Shown: positions 1-9,197 of the stretch, one piece after another
Layout of the letters: every line of letters starts with the position of its first letter
Position numbering within the stretch: position 1 is the stretch's first letter
Assembly: GCA_015698045.1 (NCBI GenBank)
Contig: BLAL01000234.1
Location: 1-64,000 of the forward strand
Reading direction: 5' to 3'
DNA length: 64,000 nucleotides
From: Rhizophagus clarus
Taxonomy: Eukaryota > Glomeromycota > Glomeromycetes > Glomerales > Glomeraceae
Translations under genes and position numbers: made by a program
The notes under the pieces: model-generated
What the model was told of the DNA's origin: nothing
Database searches by the model: none
The model's input: only the letters and a program-made list of their open reading frames with translations

Positions 1-524
1 AAAAACGATCTAATGACTCAACTGAAAAATCCTCTAGCAAAAAAGCCAAAAAAATGGTGGGAAGATCATGTTAGAAAAACTTATTGAAGAATTAATTTCT
101 GAAACATCACAAGATCCAGAAATTGCGAAAGAGGGGATCCCCCCTTTGGGATCGGGTAGCGAACTTTCTTGATTTGTACAATGCAATCGACGTTATGGAG
201 GGCAGGAAGAGGTCGCTAAACGGGCTGTCATCAAATCATATTTTAATTTTGGAAAAGCGCTTAATGATCAATTTAGCCACTACTTGAAAACTAATCCCAA
301 ACGTACAGCTCAAGCACTAGTCAATCAAGAATTCGAAAACAGCTTCCAGATTCAGTTAGTGATGACTTACTTCGGAAGAAAAAAAATGGGCTCTAAAGAT
401 TTATGATCTTTTTAGTGAAATAGGAGAGCATATGATTCAAAGGATTAAATCTTTCTCAGTATCAACTATAGTAAAATTAAGCCAGGATGATATCGACCAT
501 ATCTTGGTCAAGTTTGCGAAATAA
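1..524 (+). pseudogene. Decayed copy of a Rhizophagus multi-copy gene family
   Basis: I read fragments of one protein on the plus strand in more than one frame. The last and clearest fragment, 399-524, reads IYDLFSEIGEHMIQRIKSF and ends at a TAA (522-524). Upstream pieces include RYGGQEEVAKRAVIKSYFNF (about 190-255) and a charged stretch near 62-170. The 'IYDLFxxIGxxxIxxIKSFS' ending followed by an acidic 'DDID' helix is, as I recall, the tail of a very large repeat-gene family in Rhizophagus irregularis whose function is not known. Frames change at least twice over 500 bp, so this is a degenerate copy, probably running in from the left of the window. It lies outside the virus-like element. 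Confidence 0.5.
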
Positions 525-730
525 TATTATTTACTGCGCTATATACGTGACATTGTGAACTCGGTTCACATTCTCTGAAATAAATTTGATATGTAAATAG
601 ATCCTTAAGAGATCCGCATATATATATAATAATAAAGTTCGGGCCTTTCTCTTTTTTTAATTCATAAATGTGCTTATTGAATAAATAAAATCATGAGGGA
701 TCCGCAAACTAATCCTTTCTTCTTACTATA

Positions 731-780
731 GTTCCTGGAACTCTCCTAGAACTATCGAGGAACTGACAGGGAACTGGGGA
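731..780 (+). repeat. Candidate left inverted end (agttcc-rich) of the Polinton-like element
   Basis: The reverse complement of this stretch (core AGTTCCCTGTCAGTTCC) aligns by eye with 15563-15610 (core AGCTCCCTGCCAGTTCC). About three quarters of 43 positions match, with the same roughly 18-bp spacing of the agttcc motif. This fits diverged terminal inverted repeats of one element. Because the motif is internally periodic, chance similarity is possible. No target-site duplication was found. Confidence 0.35.
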
Positions 781-880
781 GGAATAAAAATGAATTCAGA
801 TTTATTATAGTGTATAATATTGCTATAAATTACTATTGGTCTTTTAAAATCGTTTAAACACTATAAAACATTAAATTGCT

Positions 881-910
881 ATAAATCGTTATAAATCGTT
901 ATAAATCGTT
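881..910 (+). repeat. 10-bp tandem repeat ATAAATCGTT x3
   Basis: Three exact copies directly upstream of the first open frame at 915, with a further partial copy before them. It lies where a promoter would be expected, but no function can be read from it. Confidence 0.6.
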
Positions 911-914
911 TAAT

Positions 915-1636
915 ATGTCAGGAACTTATATTAACAGACCAAGGCCTAATAAGTGGATTGGGATAATTATAGACAAATATTATAATAAAACCGTGCCTAA
1001 ACCCATCAATCTTCGCCCTGGATATGATATAGAGTATATTAGAAATAGATATCAATTTCCCGATAAATTCGAAAAGATGATTGAGGTTGAAAAAATATAT
1101 GATAATTTATTATTATTGGTTTGTATGAAACTCCACAGCAATGGGCTATTCGTGTAAGAAACACTTTGCAAGTATTAATTGCTGAAGGCTATGAAAGCTA
1201 TTATCATCTATTCTGCCTTTTCGGATCATCTAGGCAAGGAATAACAAAGACATATTATTCTACCTATGAAGTGAAAGAACTTGTCATTGGTTATCATAGA
1301 CCTAATATTCATAATAGCAAAATGGCTATTTGTTTCGATTGTTGGAAATTGGCAAAGATCCCTGATGTAAAGCCGAAAAAGACATATTTTGCTGGATGGG
1401 GAAGATATGGGTATGAGATTGAGCCTGAAGACTTGATGAAACATCATTGGGATAACGAATGTTCTAAAGCTAAAACTGAAGATGGAAGTGCTCGGCTTAT
1501 CCAAAGAGCTTATAGAAATTATAGGAAGAGGCCCATTTCATTAGCAAAACAAGTTTGGGAGGCGGTTAGAAATGATAATACTCCTAGGAAAAAAAGTTTC
1601 TTGACATGCCTAGTAGAGAAATTTATTGCACTGTAA
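915..1636 (+). CDS. Repeat-family protein with Cys/His site and IQ-like motif
   Basis: Two overlapping open frames (915-1157 and 1121-1636) read like parts of one protein. The second carries a possible metal site (CFDC, later H..H..NEC around the motif GWGRYGYEIEPEDLMKHH), then an IQ-like basic helix SARLIQRAYRNYRKRP and the phrase LAKQVWEAVRNDNTP. I recognise that last block from many short Rhizophagus irregularis proteins. No enzyme is implied. The gene lies at the left end of the virus-like element and may be cargo or a host copy caught beside it; the ATG at 915 follows the 10-bp repeat. Function unknown. Confidence 0.45.
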
Positions 1637-1908
1637 ACTTGGATATATGGTATTCTATTAATGGATCATATAGACCTTATAATGTCCCGCTAGATCAATT
1701 TTATGATTATATAAGTTATTCAAAGCATAAGAGACGCCAATTATCTGATAGATTAGCCATAGTAAGAAATCAAATACAATCCAAATATACTGCACCTGAG
1801 TTTAGAAATCTTTGGAACGATCGATTAAAGATATCTAATATTTCTAGCAGTACTACTTTGGATGATCTTGTTAAAGCATACTTCGATAATATACGAAAAA
1901 ATGCATGA
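1606..1908 (+). CDS. Small protein of unknown function
   Basis: 100 codons beginning MPSREIYCTVNLDIWYSING, overlapping the end of the preceding frame. It is rich in Tyr, Asp, Arg and Lys, without membrane segment or zinc motif, and ends in an amphipathic stretch (LDDLVKAYFDNIRKNA). I do not recognise a family. Composition and codon pattern look protein-coding and like the neighbouring element genes. It could be the continuation of the gene before it. Confidence 0.4.
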   Translation: MPSREIYCTVNLDIWYSINGSYRPYNVPLDQFYDYISYSKHKRRQLSDRLAIVRNQIQSKYTAPEFRNLWNDRLKISNISSSTTLDDLVKAYFDNIRKNA

Positions 1909-2058
1909 AGAAAATAGACTATATCTTTCAACCGATCATTAGTATTATATAGGAGTCCAGCCCACATCTTCTATAGTATGAAGCTTCGGCGAGGACTGTT
2001 TCAAATTGGTGATTTACTCTACTTCTATTGACCTCCCCCATATTTAGCCAAACACAAC

Positions 2059-2256
2059 TTATAGTTTATTTTTGCGAAATAAATAGCTATATAATTTACA
2101 TACATGATCGCCTAGTAAAATTGTAAAATGCTTATTGCATGATCTACCTCCAATGATCACGCGATCAGAGCCTAACCAATCTCCTTCCAGATATGACGCA
2201 ATCCGCGATATAAGCGCGTAAAAATAGTACCTATCAACTATAGATGAATTTTGCAT
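2059..2256 (-). CDS. Possible small ORF, unknown
   Basis: 65 codons starting with ATG at 2256 (MQNSSIVDRYYFYALISR...) and containing GDWLGSDRVIIGGRSCNKHF. No family recognised. It fills the gap between two plus-strand genes of the element and has a plausible protein-like composition, but length alone does not exclude chance. Confidence 0.25.
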   Translation of the reverse strand: MQNSSIVDRYYFYALISRIASYLEGDWLGSDRVIIGGRSCNKHFTILLGDHVCKLYSYLFRKNKL

Positions 2257-2290
2257 ACAAACTTTTTTTGCGCAAATTATATCTAATAAA

Positions 2291-2596
2291 ATGTTCCATT
2301 CTGACTATAAACATATTATTGATAGACTACCCAAAAGTCTTGTCAAGAGAGCGTGTGAGAGACTTCTACACCACTCCAAAGATCCTGTCCCATTAGAAGC
2401 TATTTCTGAGAAGTCTGAACGAATTGAAGGATATTTGAGGCATACATTAGAGGTTTATGAGAATTCATTAAATAGGAAACGCAGAAATATGGCTCAGAAA
2501 AAAGTATTGCGTCCCCGAAGCTGGCCAGAATGTAATGTTCCTCAGCATTACCAGCTTTATACGTTGTATGATAGCGGAGTCCAAACGGACCAATAA
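2291..2596 (+). CDS. Basic alpha-helical protein of the virus-like element
   Basis: 101 codons. The first two thirds are charged and helical (motif LVKRACERLLHHSKD), followed by a basic linker (NRKRRNMAQKKVLRPRSW) and a short Pro/Tyr tail. No known domain is recognised. It sits between the left-end frames and a coiled-coil ORF and opposite in direction to the ATPase. A structural or nucleic-acid-binding role would fit composition, but that is inference only. Confidence 0.45.
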   Translation: MFHSDYKHIIDRLPKSLVKRACERLLHHSKDPVPLEAISEKSERIEGYLRHTLEVYENSLNRKRRNMAQKKVLRPRSWPECNVPQHYQLYTLYDSGVQTDQ

Positions 2597-2696
2597 TGCC
2601 TGTAATTCAATGAAGAGAGAATAATCGTCAGGTGGTTGAATGAGCTTAAAGTACTATCCAGCACCTGCTCGATTATAGACAACTTTTGAGAAATTT

Positions 2697-2879
2697 ATGC
2701 TAGATATAGAAAATGAATATAGGGAGCGGAATAATGCGAATAAGAAATTGCGAGGCGAAATTTGGGATCTAAAGTTGCAGGTGCAGGAGCCAGAAAAAGA
2801 GCTGGCATCTATGAAGTCGGATTCTATTCATTCAGCTTCAAATTTTAATGGCGCATCCCAACCCCAGTCTAATCGCTAA
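2697..2879 (+). CDS. Short coiled-coil protein
   Basis: 60 codons dominated by heptad-like charged sequence (ENEYRERNNANKKLRGEIWD, then QEPEKELASMKSD) and a polar tail. Its 3' end overlaps the end of the ATPase gene on the other strand (tail-to-tail overlap near 2828-2879). Similar short coiled-coil proteins recur in this element (5327-5914, 9651-10079). Confidence 0.4.
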   Translation: MLDIENEYRERNNANKKLRGEIWDLKLQVQEPEKELASMKSDSIHSASNFNGASQPQSNR

Positions 2880-3576
2880 TGGATCGTCTACTGGTTTAGT
2901 TGAAATCGAAGACCACAAATTTCGATCTCGCAGATACTTGTCAATAATCTTGGATGCTTTTTTGGGGTTATCTGTGTATTGATGCACAATACGGCTAATA
3001 TCGTCCCGACTACCACTCCCTCGACATAGGGCTAAATGCGTAATATTTTTACGGATATTTTAGGAGTTTGCGTATACTTCTGACTCACATATATACTCGA
3101 TATTCCTTGATGTCGTCCGCTAATGAAATATGGGACAATCTGATCCTGAATCTTTTTTGATTCAGCGCAAAGGTCTTCAAATACAACAACTGTATTTCTA
3201 TCTGAGGAAAACTTAGTTACATCTGGAATAGGCGTTCGCCTTTAATGCCTGAAATGTAACATTCTCCCGAGTCGCTTCTGGAGCATTTGCAAATATCTTA
3301 TAACACTTTTTGACCAATGTCCATTTCGGTTCATGAATATGCTTCCCGATAAGGACCAGATCATCATTCTTGACATATCTTTCTCCTTTTCTTTTCTTAT
3401 GTAATCGCTGGATTTTATTACCAAGAAGAAGATTAAGGATCATATTGGTCTTTCCACTATCAGATCCACCACAGATTAATAGACGAAAAGGGAAATGCAG
3501 GACTTGCAGGGTGATTGATGTTCTTCATACTTTTAATCTCATCGAGATGATAAATATAATATTCCATTCTTCTCAT
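2828..3576 (-). pseudogene. FtsK/HerA-type genome-packaging ATPase of the Polinton-like element (broken)
   Basis: ATPase that in Polintons and related DNA viruses pumps the genome into the capsid. Visible motifs, in order on the minus strand: an N-terminal YYIYHLDEI block after ATG 3576; Walker [11 protein letters not shown]; Walker [11 protein letters not shown]; and the downstream [17 protein letters not shown] segment, whose SGRH and final Q are typical of the poxvirus A32-like/Polinton branch; then a C-terminal tail ending near 2828. Total length, about 245 residues, fits the family. The gene is broken. It lies upstream of the nuclease and integrase genes, on the same strand as both. Family assignment is firm from the Walker motifs and context. 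Confidence 0.82.
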
Positions 3577-3642
3577 TTTGATAGGCCACTGAATTACTAT
3601 ATACTATAAAATGTCTGAACATTATTTCCCAAATCATGCGAC

Positions 3643-4334
3643 TTATTGCTTTGATAAGAATCCTTTCTCAATGAGAGTATGCTTAATGAAAAGGGAAAAG
3701 GTCACATGTATAGGGAACTTCAATGAGACATATTTTTGTTTCTTGCATATGTCCCGCTTCTTCTGATTGCGCTGACTTTGGGTTTTTAGACTTTCACTTC
3801 TCTGATGATAGAAACTATTGTGATGATAGTGTTGGGGACCCTGGTATTCGAAAGCAAGACGCAACTCTTTGTTATATCCATCGAGATGCATTCCATTTAA
3901 GAATGATGGTCTGCAGGATGGAAATTTCTTCCCTAACAGATCCTCAAAAATATATCTGCATTGGCGTTCACTGCTTGAATGATGACATAAAGGGCACCAC
4001 TCGAATTTTTTATGATATATTTCAACGGATACTCCCATTGATGCACTCCATTTTCACAAGACCAAAGATATATGTTATGGCCATTTATTCGTCCAGTCGT
4101 TCCTAGACATCGGCCACCTCGCTTTCTGGCATATTGGTAGGCTTGATCTAACTCGCTATTAGTAAGAGAACCATATGCGATATGTACAGATAATATGCTT
4201 CGAGGTGGACGACCAACCCTTTCTGGATCAGCTATTAACATGAGCTCCTCTCTTACAAATCCTCGCTTTGGAACAAATCCATCATCATCACTCCCAAGAT
4301 AATATAAAACTGGTTCATTCTTTATGACAACCAC
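3643..4334 (-). pseudogene. Zinc-ribbon plus PD-(D/E)XK/Vsr-like nuclease, element cargo (broken)
   Basis: The N-terminal part has a repeat of the kind [20 protein letters not shown]...[12 protein letters not shown], a Cys/Trp unit that in this fungal family precedes a nuclease. The C-terminal part begins with a zinc ribbon ([19 protein letters not shown]), then FPSCRPSFL, then [20 protein letters not shown]. The D...(x)...EYQG core matches restriction-endonuclease-like folds of the Vsr type. I recall many such zinc-ribbon nucleases in Rhizophagus and similar ones in giant viruses. Here it sits between ATPase and integrase, so it is probably cargo of the element: end processing, recombination or competitor-DNA cutting are possible roles. 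It is broken. Confidence 0.65.
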
Positions 4335-4379
4335 TTTTCGGATTTTATGAAGACTTGGACTAAAGGTGGGATCAGTTGC

Positions 4380-5297
4380 TCACTTTTGATTCTCCATACC
4401 CCCTTCCCATTCCGCATTGGCAAGTAAGTAACGGACAGTATCACCTTTCTTTAACGTTATTTCATCTTTTCCAACTGGGCGCTTATATTTTGTAGATGGT
4501 CTAGATTCGACTCGTTCTAAAGCAATTACTTTCACAGGTTCAAGTCCCCATTTTTCTGATCCCAGTTCTCGAATAAGGCGCGTGGGATAGTTATTTAGAT
4601 AATTAATAACTACTGGTAGAAATCTAACCCATGCTCTTATTAGTTTAGGATCGGAAGATATTGATTCAATAGCATACTGGATCTTGTATAGAATCTTCGA
4701 GAGTGTTTGATTGAAACGCTCCACAAATGCAAGACCTCGATGGGAATATGGACCGACCACTCGAATTGTGACATTATGCTCTTGCAATAATCTGGAGGTT
4801 TCACCCATAAATTCACGACCTCCATCACATTGTAGAAGCTTTGGCCAGGTCAATGGATTATTTTGAGCACCATATACCTTTCTAAATGCTCTAGCAACTT
4901 CTAAACTATTTTTAGATGTAAGCGAAACAGAAGCTTTATATCGGGAAGCGCAGTCTATAATGTTAAGTACTGCTTTATATTTTTTACCTATAAAGTAATC
5001 ATGAGTGAGAAATAGTATATCGCACTGGTGTACACAGTTGGGGCGTGTTATCCGCCCATAGCTGACTCTAGGGATGTATTTTGGAGAGGTTTTATTAGTC
5101 TGGTATGACTCTTGATTTTCTAAAAAATCTTTGCATTCACTTAGGCAGAATCGGTGCCCCTCTTTTTTACATGCATCTCTCAAAGATTTAGGGTTGGAAT
5201 GATAGCCAGTTGGGTGATAATATATTTCACGTAATATAATATTTCTTTCAATTCTCTGAGCCTCATCGGGATCTATCAAAATTTGAGTTTGGCTCAT
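4380..5297 (-). CDS. Polinton-type retroviral-like integrase (rve, DDE)
   Basis: 305 codons from ATG 5297. It catalyses cut and strand transfer of element ends. An N-terminal His/Cys-bearing helical region (about residues 25-60) precedes the rve core. Catalytic residues read D93 (HQCDILF), D158 (LLQCDGGREF) and E193 (AFVERFNQTL), spaced as in D,D(35)E integrases. The C-terminus carries a small beta/chromo-like domain (KKGDTVRYLLANAEW, about residues 283-297). Length and order match Polinton integrases rather than LTR-element Pol, because no reverse transcriptase or RNase H is joined to it. Its start is only 29 bp from the divergent coiled-coil ORF at 5327, implying a shared promoter. The frame is uninterrupted. 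Confidence 0.9.
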   Translation of the reverse strand: MSQTQILIDPDEAQRIERNIILREIYYHPTGYHSNPKSLRDACKKEGHRFCLSECKDFLENQESYQTNKTSPKYIPRVSYGRITRPNCVHQCDILFLTHDYFIGKKYKAVLNIIDCASRYKASVSLTSKNSLEVARAFRKVYGAQNNPLTWPKLLQCDGGREFMGETSRLLQEHNVTIRVVGPYSHRGLAFVERFNQTLSKILYKIQYAIESISSDPKLIRAWVRFLPVVINYLNNYPTRLIRELGSEKWGLEPVKVIALERVESRPSTKYKRPVGKDEITLKKGDTVRYLLANAEWEGGMENQK

Positions 5298-5326
5298 TCA
5301 ATTCTCTTTTATAATCACAAAAAAGA
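5298..5326. promoter_or_regulatory. 29-bp divergent spacer between integrase and coiled-coil gene
   Basis: The two flanking ATGs (5297 minus, 5327 plus) face away from each other with only 29 bp between. Any promoter must serve both directions or lie inside a coding region. No TATA box can be singled out. Confidence 0.4.
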
Positions 5327-5914
5327 ATGGCATTTCGGAGGCCTCATCCAAGGCAGAGAAGAGCATGTGAAGAATATAAAGCTGAGCTGGAGGAGGAGAA
5401 CTATCATCTCCATAGTGAATTGCAAATAGAAGTTGATAATAATCGCCAAAATGAAAGAAGGATCAGAGAGCTGGAGCGGGATTATTCCCGATGTGAGCAA
5501 GAAATTTACGATCTCAGTAGGGAAATAGAGCGTCTTGAGAATGCTTCAGAAGAAGAGATAAAAGAGCTAAAGTCCGAAATCTCCAGCCTAAAGAATCAGC
5601 TATATCAAGCAAGGAAGGATATACGAAATAGGGAAAAATATATCTCTTCTTTAGAAAAAACAGATAGTAGAATCTGAAGAGCAGGTGGAGAAATTGAGAT
5701 GTCGATCAAGAACATCTCATCACGGAAAAATTCTCCAGAGCGAGGGAATTCTCCAGATTTATATAATCCAGATGAAAATATGGCCACAATAATAGAGCTA
5801 GTGAATGCCATAGATGGATTTGTAAATAATGCAACAACAACTAGAGCAATCTTGGCGAATCAAGTTAAAAGGTCGACAAGACAAATTCGCCGAAAATATG
5901 CTGATTTACAATGA
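5327..5914 (+). CDS. Coiled-coil protein(s) upstream of the Gag-like region
   Basis: 5327-5677 encodes a long coiled coil (EYKAELEEENYHLHSEL, ERRIRELERDYSRCEQEIYD, EEEIKELKSEISSLKNQL). 5699-5914 encodes a polar segment with SRKNSPERGNSPDLYNPDE and then a helical, basic tail. Both run toward the Gag-like gene, which itself begins with coiled-coil sequence, so this may be the N-terminal part of the same structural polyprotein. No enzyme motif. Coiled-coil extensions before a capsid domain would fit particle assembly, but this is inference. Confidence 0.5.
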
Positions 5915-6031
5915 GACTTGATAAATGAGCAACGGAGGCGATATGATGCAGAAGCTGAGCGGGATAATGAAATTATATGAAGGCAAAATGCTGAAGGGGT
6001 AGAACAAACGGTTATTGCTGACCTTCATCAG

Positions 6032-7662
6032 TTGCGAACTAATGGCCGAAATCAGGTTAACAGATTGTTAGATAGGATGACAAGAAAGCAAACCCATATA
6101 GGTACACTTGTACAAGAAAAATTTGCCTTACAATTACTATATCAGCGAAATGCTCATTACCTACAGCGAAGCAGAGGGGATGTGGCTTTATTAGAGTATA
6201 ATCGGGACAGGCTCTATGAGCGATATGAGAAATGGAAAAATAAGACCCAAGCAGAACGCCAGAATAATTTAATTTTGCAGGGACAAATATTCGCATTACA
6301 AAACAATCTTCCACATTTAGGGATGGCAGGGTATGCACCAAAAAGTTTCTCAGGTAGAGCAGATGAAGATATAGATGAATTCGTAAAAGACTACAGACTC
6401 TATCTTACGGCGGCCAACATTGCTACTGGTAATCCAGCTGGCAAACAGAGAGCTTTAGAGCTATTCTGGTCCTGCTTGACAGATGAGGCATCACGTTGGG
6501 CTGAAGATAAGCTTAAAGGTAAAAAATGGCGATTGAATCATGTAAGATGTGGGAATGCTTTAGCAAATATGGCCGCCGTAGTGGCCCTAAATAATGCTAA
6601 CATAACGGCCGCCATGATTAATGCGCCTGATGGTACTCCACCACCAGGATTGCCAGCTGGAGCTACTGGTGCTACAGTTATCCCAGCACATAATGTTCAT
6701 ACGGATGAGGATTGGTCTCTTGCTGGGGGTGTCCTGTAGACGCTAGTACAGCAACTAATGCACCGAATGGAGTTTTAAATAATAATAACCATATAGTTCT
6801 TCCTGATATCAATATTAGTCAGGTTATCTATTGGTTTAAAAGGAATTATCCTACAGTTGTTCAAGAGCAACAGGAGTTGATCTTTGGTACCCTGACTCAA
6901 GGATCTGATTCAGTTAGAAATTACTATAGAAAGATAAATAAATATGCTAGCTGGGCTCGAATATCTGATCGTGAAAAAAGAATACAATTTATACGTGGTT
7001 TGTCTCCCGAAAACAAGTTGAAAATGAAGCGACTGGGTTTAAACAGACCTTTAAATGATGAATTGATTGAAACATTGGAAGAGATTGAAACGGAAAGAAA
7101 TAATTTGCTTTTGGGTGAAGATATTTATAACCAGCCAGTTTCTAAAACAAAGCTAAAAGTACCTTCCCATCAGAGTATCACTACAGAAGATGTTGATAGG
7201 ATTGTAAATAGTAGGATCCAGGCGTTACAACAATCGGCACCAAATCAATCACCGTTATCTTCTTCTAGTCAGGAAAATATCACTAAGGCTGATTTACAGG
7301 CCTTAGCTAAATCCTTTCAAGAGACTTTGACTCGAGCGTCTAAAACTCTGGATAATAGTAAAAAATCAGTCGATAAGAAAGCAGAAGATCGTGCTGTTAT
7401 ACGTTTTTTGAAAGATATAGCAAGAGGAGCCAATGATGATTATTATTATGATTCTGGGGATGATCCTGTGGATGATATTACTGATAGTATGGCCGGCATG
7501 ACACTAAATAGTGCCAAAATAAATGCTATCAAATCTGCGGTTAGAAGTGCTATTAAGAAATGTACTAAGTGCAGTAGATTTGGACACACTTCCTGTAAGT
7601 GCCCTCGAAAGAAGAAAAGAAAAGCAAGAAGTCGAAGAAAGGTAAGGTCAATCTCGCTATAG
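6032..7662 (+). pseudogene. Ty3/gypsy-like Gag: capsid region plus CCHC zinc knuckle (broken)
   Basis: A coiled-coil lead-in is followed by a Gag-type start (PKSFSGRADEDIDEFVKDY), the helix RALELFWSCLTDEASRWAED, a low-complexity Ala/Gly/Pro insert, and a second Gag half (SVRNYYRKINKYASWARISD, then FIRGLSPENKLKMKRLGLN). These are the landmarks of Retrotrans_gag capsid domains. Near the end lies a zinc knuckle CTKCSRFGHTSCKC (C-x2-C-x4-H-x4-C), then a very basic tail. It is followed downstream by a retropepsin-like gene, as in gag-pro. It is unusual inside a Polinton-type element. No reverse transcriptase is present. The region is broken. Confidence 0.7.
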
Positions 7663-7793
7663 AACCAGATTCAGATTCTTCTTCAGACGATACCTCATCT
7701 AGCGATAGTTCCGATTCTGATACAAGTTCTTCTGATTCTTCCGATTCTGATGGCGTTCTTGATGTCCATATATCTAAGTCAAAAAAAAAGTAA
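7599..7793 (+). CDS. Lys-rich then Ser/Asp-rich tail
   Basis: 64 codons: a KKSKKSKKGK block and then repeats of SSDSSDSD before a basic end. It overlaps the end of the Gag-like frame and lies between it and the protease. It is most likely a disordered linker of the gag-pro region rather than an independent protein. Acid/serine runs of this kind are common phosphorylation targets. Confidence 0.4.
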   Translation: MPSKEEKKSKKSKKGKVNLAIEPDSDSSSDDTSSSDSSDSDTSSSDSSDSDGVLDVHISKSKKK

Positions 7794-7960
7794 AGAAGGA
7801 GAGTGAATCTGAGAAATTATCCTCTAAAGAGATCTCTAGTGCCAAGCTGAGAGAAATACCACTAGAGGAGATTATTCGTAAAGTCCTTCATAGTGAGCTT
7901 AAACTAATTTTCCCCCCACATTTTTTCCAAGATTCCAGTCTCATTACGTCCAAACAGATA

Positions 7961-8602
7961 GTGGCTCCTATGGAGCGTGCCTCCGGTCAAAATGACACAT
8001 CGGCATCTTCTAATGATTTATTTTCGGATGAGTCTAGTCAAGAAGAGGAGTCTTTAGATGGTCCTATGGAGATCGATTTCGTCAAGAAGAAGGAGCCGAA
8101 AACGAGTGTTGCTACTGTAAAGTGCAAAATCAAACGCTTAAAGATTCCAGCCATGACTCTTGACTCCGGGGCGGAGCCTCCGATTATAACAAAGAATATT
8201 GTTGTTCGTGTTAACGCTAAAATAGATGAATCTGAAAAACACGACCTTAGCGGTGTCACTACTGTCCCTATTGAATCTATTGGTATTGTCCGAAATTTAC
8301 CAATTACTTTAGCTTCAGGGCTTACTATTTACGAAGATTTTATAGTTGTAGATTATCATAAGCCAACCCTAATATTTTCTAACCAACTCTTGAAGAAATA
8401 TAAATGCGCAATGGATTGGGATACCAACAAGCTAAAGATCTCTCTGAATGGAAAAGATTATATTATTCCGGTCACTATGCATAAGGTCAAGAACAAGCTC
8501 GAGGTGAATTGTGTGAGGACTACTCCCGAATGTGATGATCTGCCAGCTCTGGACAAGATTTCTCAGGACTTGGGTGTGGATGAGACATTAAAAAAAAAGT
8601 GA
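7961..8602 (+). CDS. Retropepsin-like aspartic protease
   Basis: 213 codons. After a disordered acidic lead (SSQEEESLDGPMEIDFVKKK) comes a typical retroviral-protease core: CKIKRLKIPAMTLDSGAEPP with the catalytic DSG triad, then IITKNIVVRV, the beta-rich middle, and the segment IYEDFIVVDYHKPTLIFSNQ corresponding to the late hydrophobic/'G-(N/D)' part of such proteases. In LTR elements this enzyme matures Gag. Here it follows Gag-like sequence on the same strand. A short open stretch continues after the stop (to about 8680, EELEKMLYDTLISEAKLIEI). Only one DSG is expected, since these enzymes act as dimers. Confidence 0.72.
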   Translation: MAPMERASGQNDTSASSNDLFSDESSQEEESLDGPMEIDFVKKKEPKTSVATVKCKIKRLKIPAMTLDSGAEPPIITKNIVVRVNAKIDESEKHDLSGVTTVPIESIGIVRNLPITLASGLTIYEDFIVVDYHKPTLIFSNQLLKKYKCAMDWDTNKLKISLNGKDYIIPVTMHKVKNKLEVNCVRTTPECDDLPALDKISQDLGVDETLKKK

Positions 8603-8714
8603 GCTATGAAGAGCTCGAAAAAATGTTGTATGATACTCTCATTTCCGAAGCTAAATTAATTGAGATTAATAAAAACCTCTGATCCTTTTTTCCATGTTAA
8701 CTATGAATTCTGGC

Positions 8715-9011
8715 TTAGTGAAGTACTTTTGATGAATATACTGGGCTGAAAGATGAGTTACGAGCTAGGCACTTTTCTGATTCGTGTATAGCTTCTTCAG
8801 CTTCTATATTATTTTTTTCAATTGAAACAATTAGATCATACGAAACATCTAGTAAGGAATTTTGGTAAGAACCTTCGGTTGAAATCTCAGGTAAGTTAGA
8901 ACTTTGGACGGGTTTGGGTCTCGATGACTTCTTTTTCTTTTTTTGCTTTTCATGTACACGATCCAGGGGAGACCCATCCGTCTCAATGGACTCGAGAAAT
9001 GAAGGGGTCAT
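8715..9011 (-). CDS. Disordered Ser/Lys-rich protein, unknown
   Basis: 98 codons from ATG 9011, with the same frame open back to about 9160. It contains a KQKKKKKSSRPKPVQ basic block followed by a more acidic helical part (IVSIEKNNIEAEEAIHESEK). No family recognised. An overlapping plus-strand frame (8914-9165) exists, but the minus-strand product has the more protein-like composition. Confidence 0.35.
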   Translation of the reverse strand: MTPSFLESIETDGSPLDRVHEKQKKKKKSSRPKPVQSSNLPEISTEGSYQNSLLDVSYDLIVSIEKNNIEAEEAIHESEKCLARNSSFSPVYSSKVLH

Positions 9012-9197
9012 AGAGGGACAAGATATTTCCCTTGAAATTGACTCGTCTAACGACTTTAAAGATCCCGAAATTGGTGAATGGTTATTTTCTTTACCTTGGG
9101 GACTATTCTCTGAAGGAGGGACTGATGAGATGGATTGTACCTTCCTAAGCTTCTCGAAAAAGTGATTTCCATTTTACTGTGAACGCTTACAATCATT

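Larger units (their letters stand above)
525..914. other. Non-coding stretch with the putative left end of the virus-like element
   Basis: No open frame worth calling. It contains a run of agttcc/ggaact motifs (731-780) that resembles, in inverted orientation, 15563-15610, and a short tandem repeat of the 10-mer ATAAATCGTT (three copies, 881-910) just before the first open frame. Confidence 0.5.

Noticed and set aside
1226-1504. 92-codon minus-strand frame
   Set aside because: Shadow of the plus-strand gene 1121-1636, which has recognisable family motifs.
4520-4545. tRNA T-arm-like GGTTCAAGTCCC
   Set aside because: No matching cloverleaf around it, and it lies within the integrase coding sequence.
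5327-8602. Simple nested LTR retrotransposon
   Set aside because: No LTRs, primer-binding site, reverse transcriptase or RNase H could be seen, and the block is flush with the integrase gene. Not fully excluded; see the corresponding finding.
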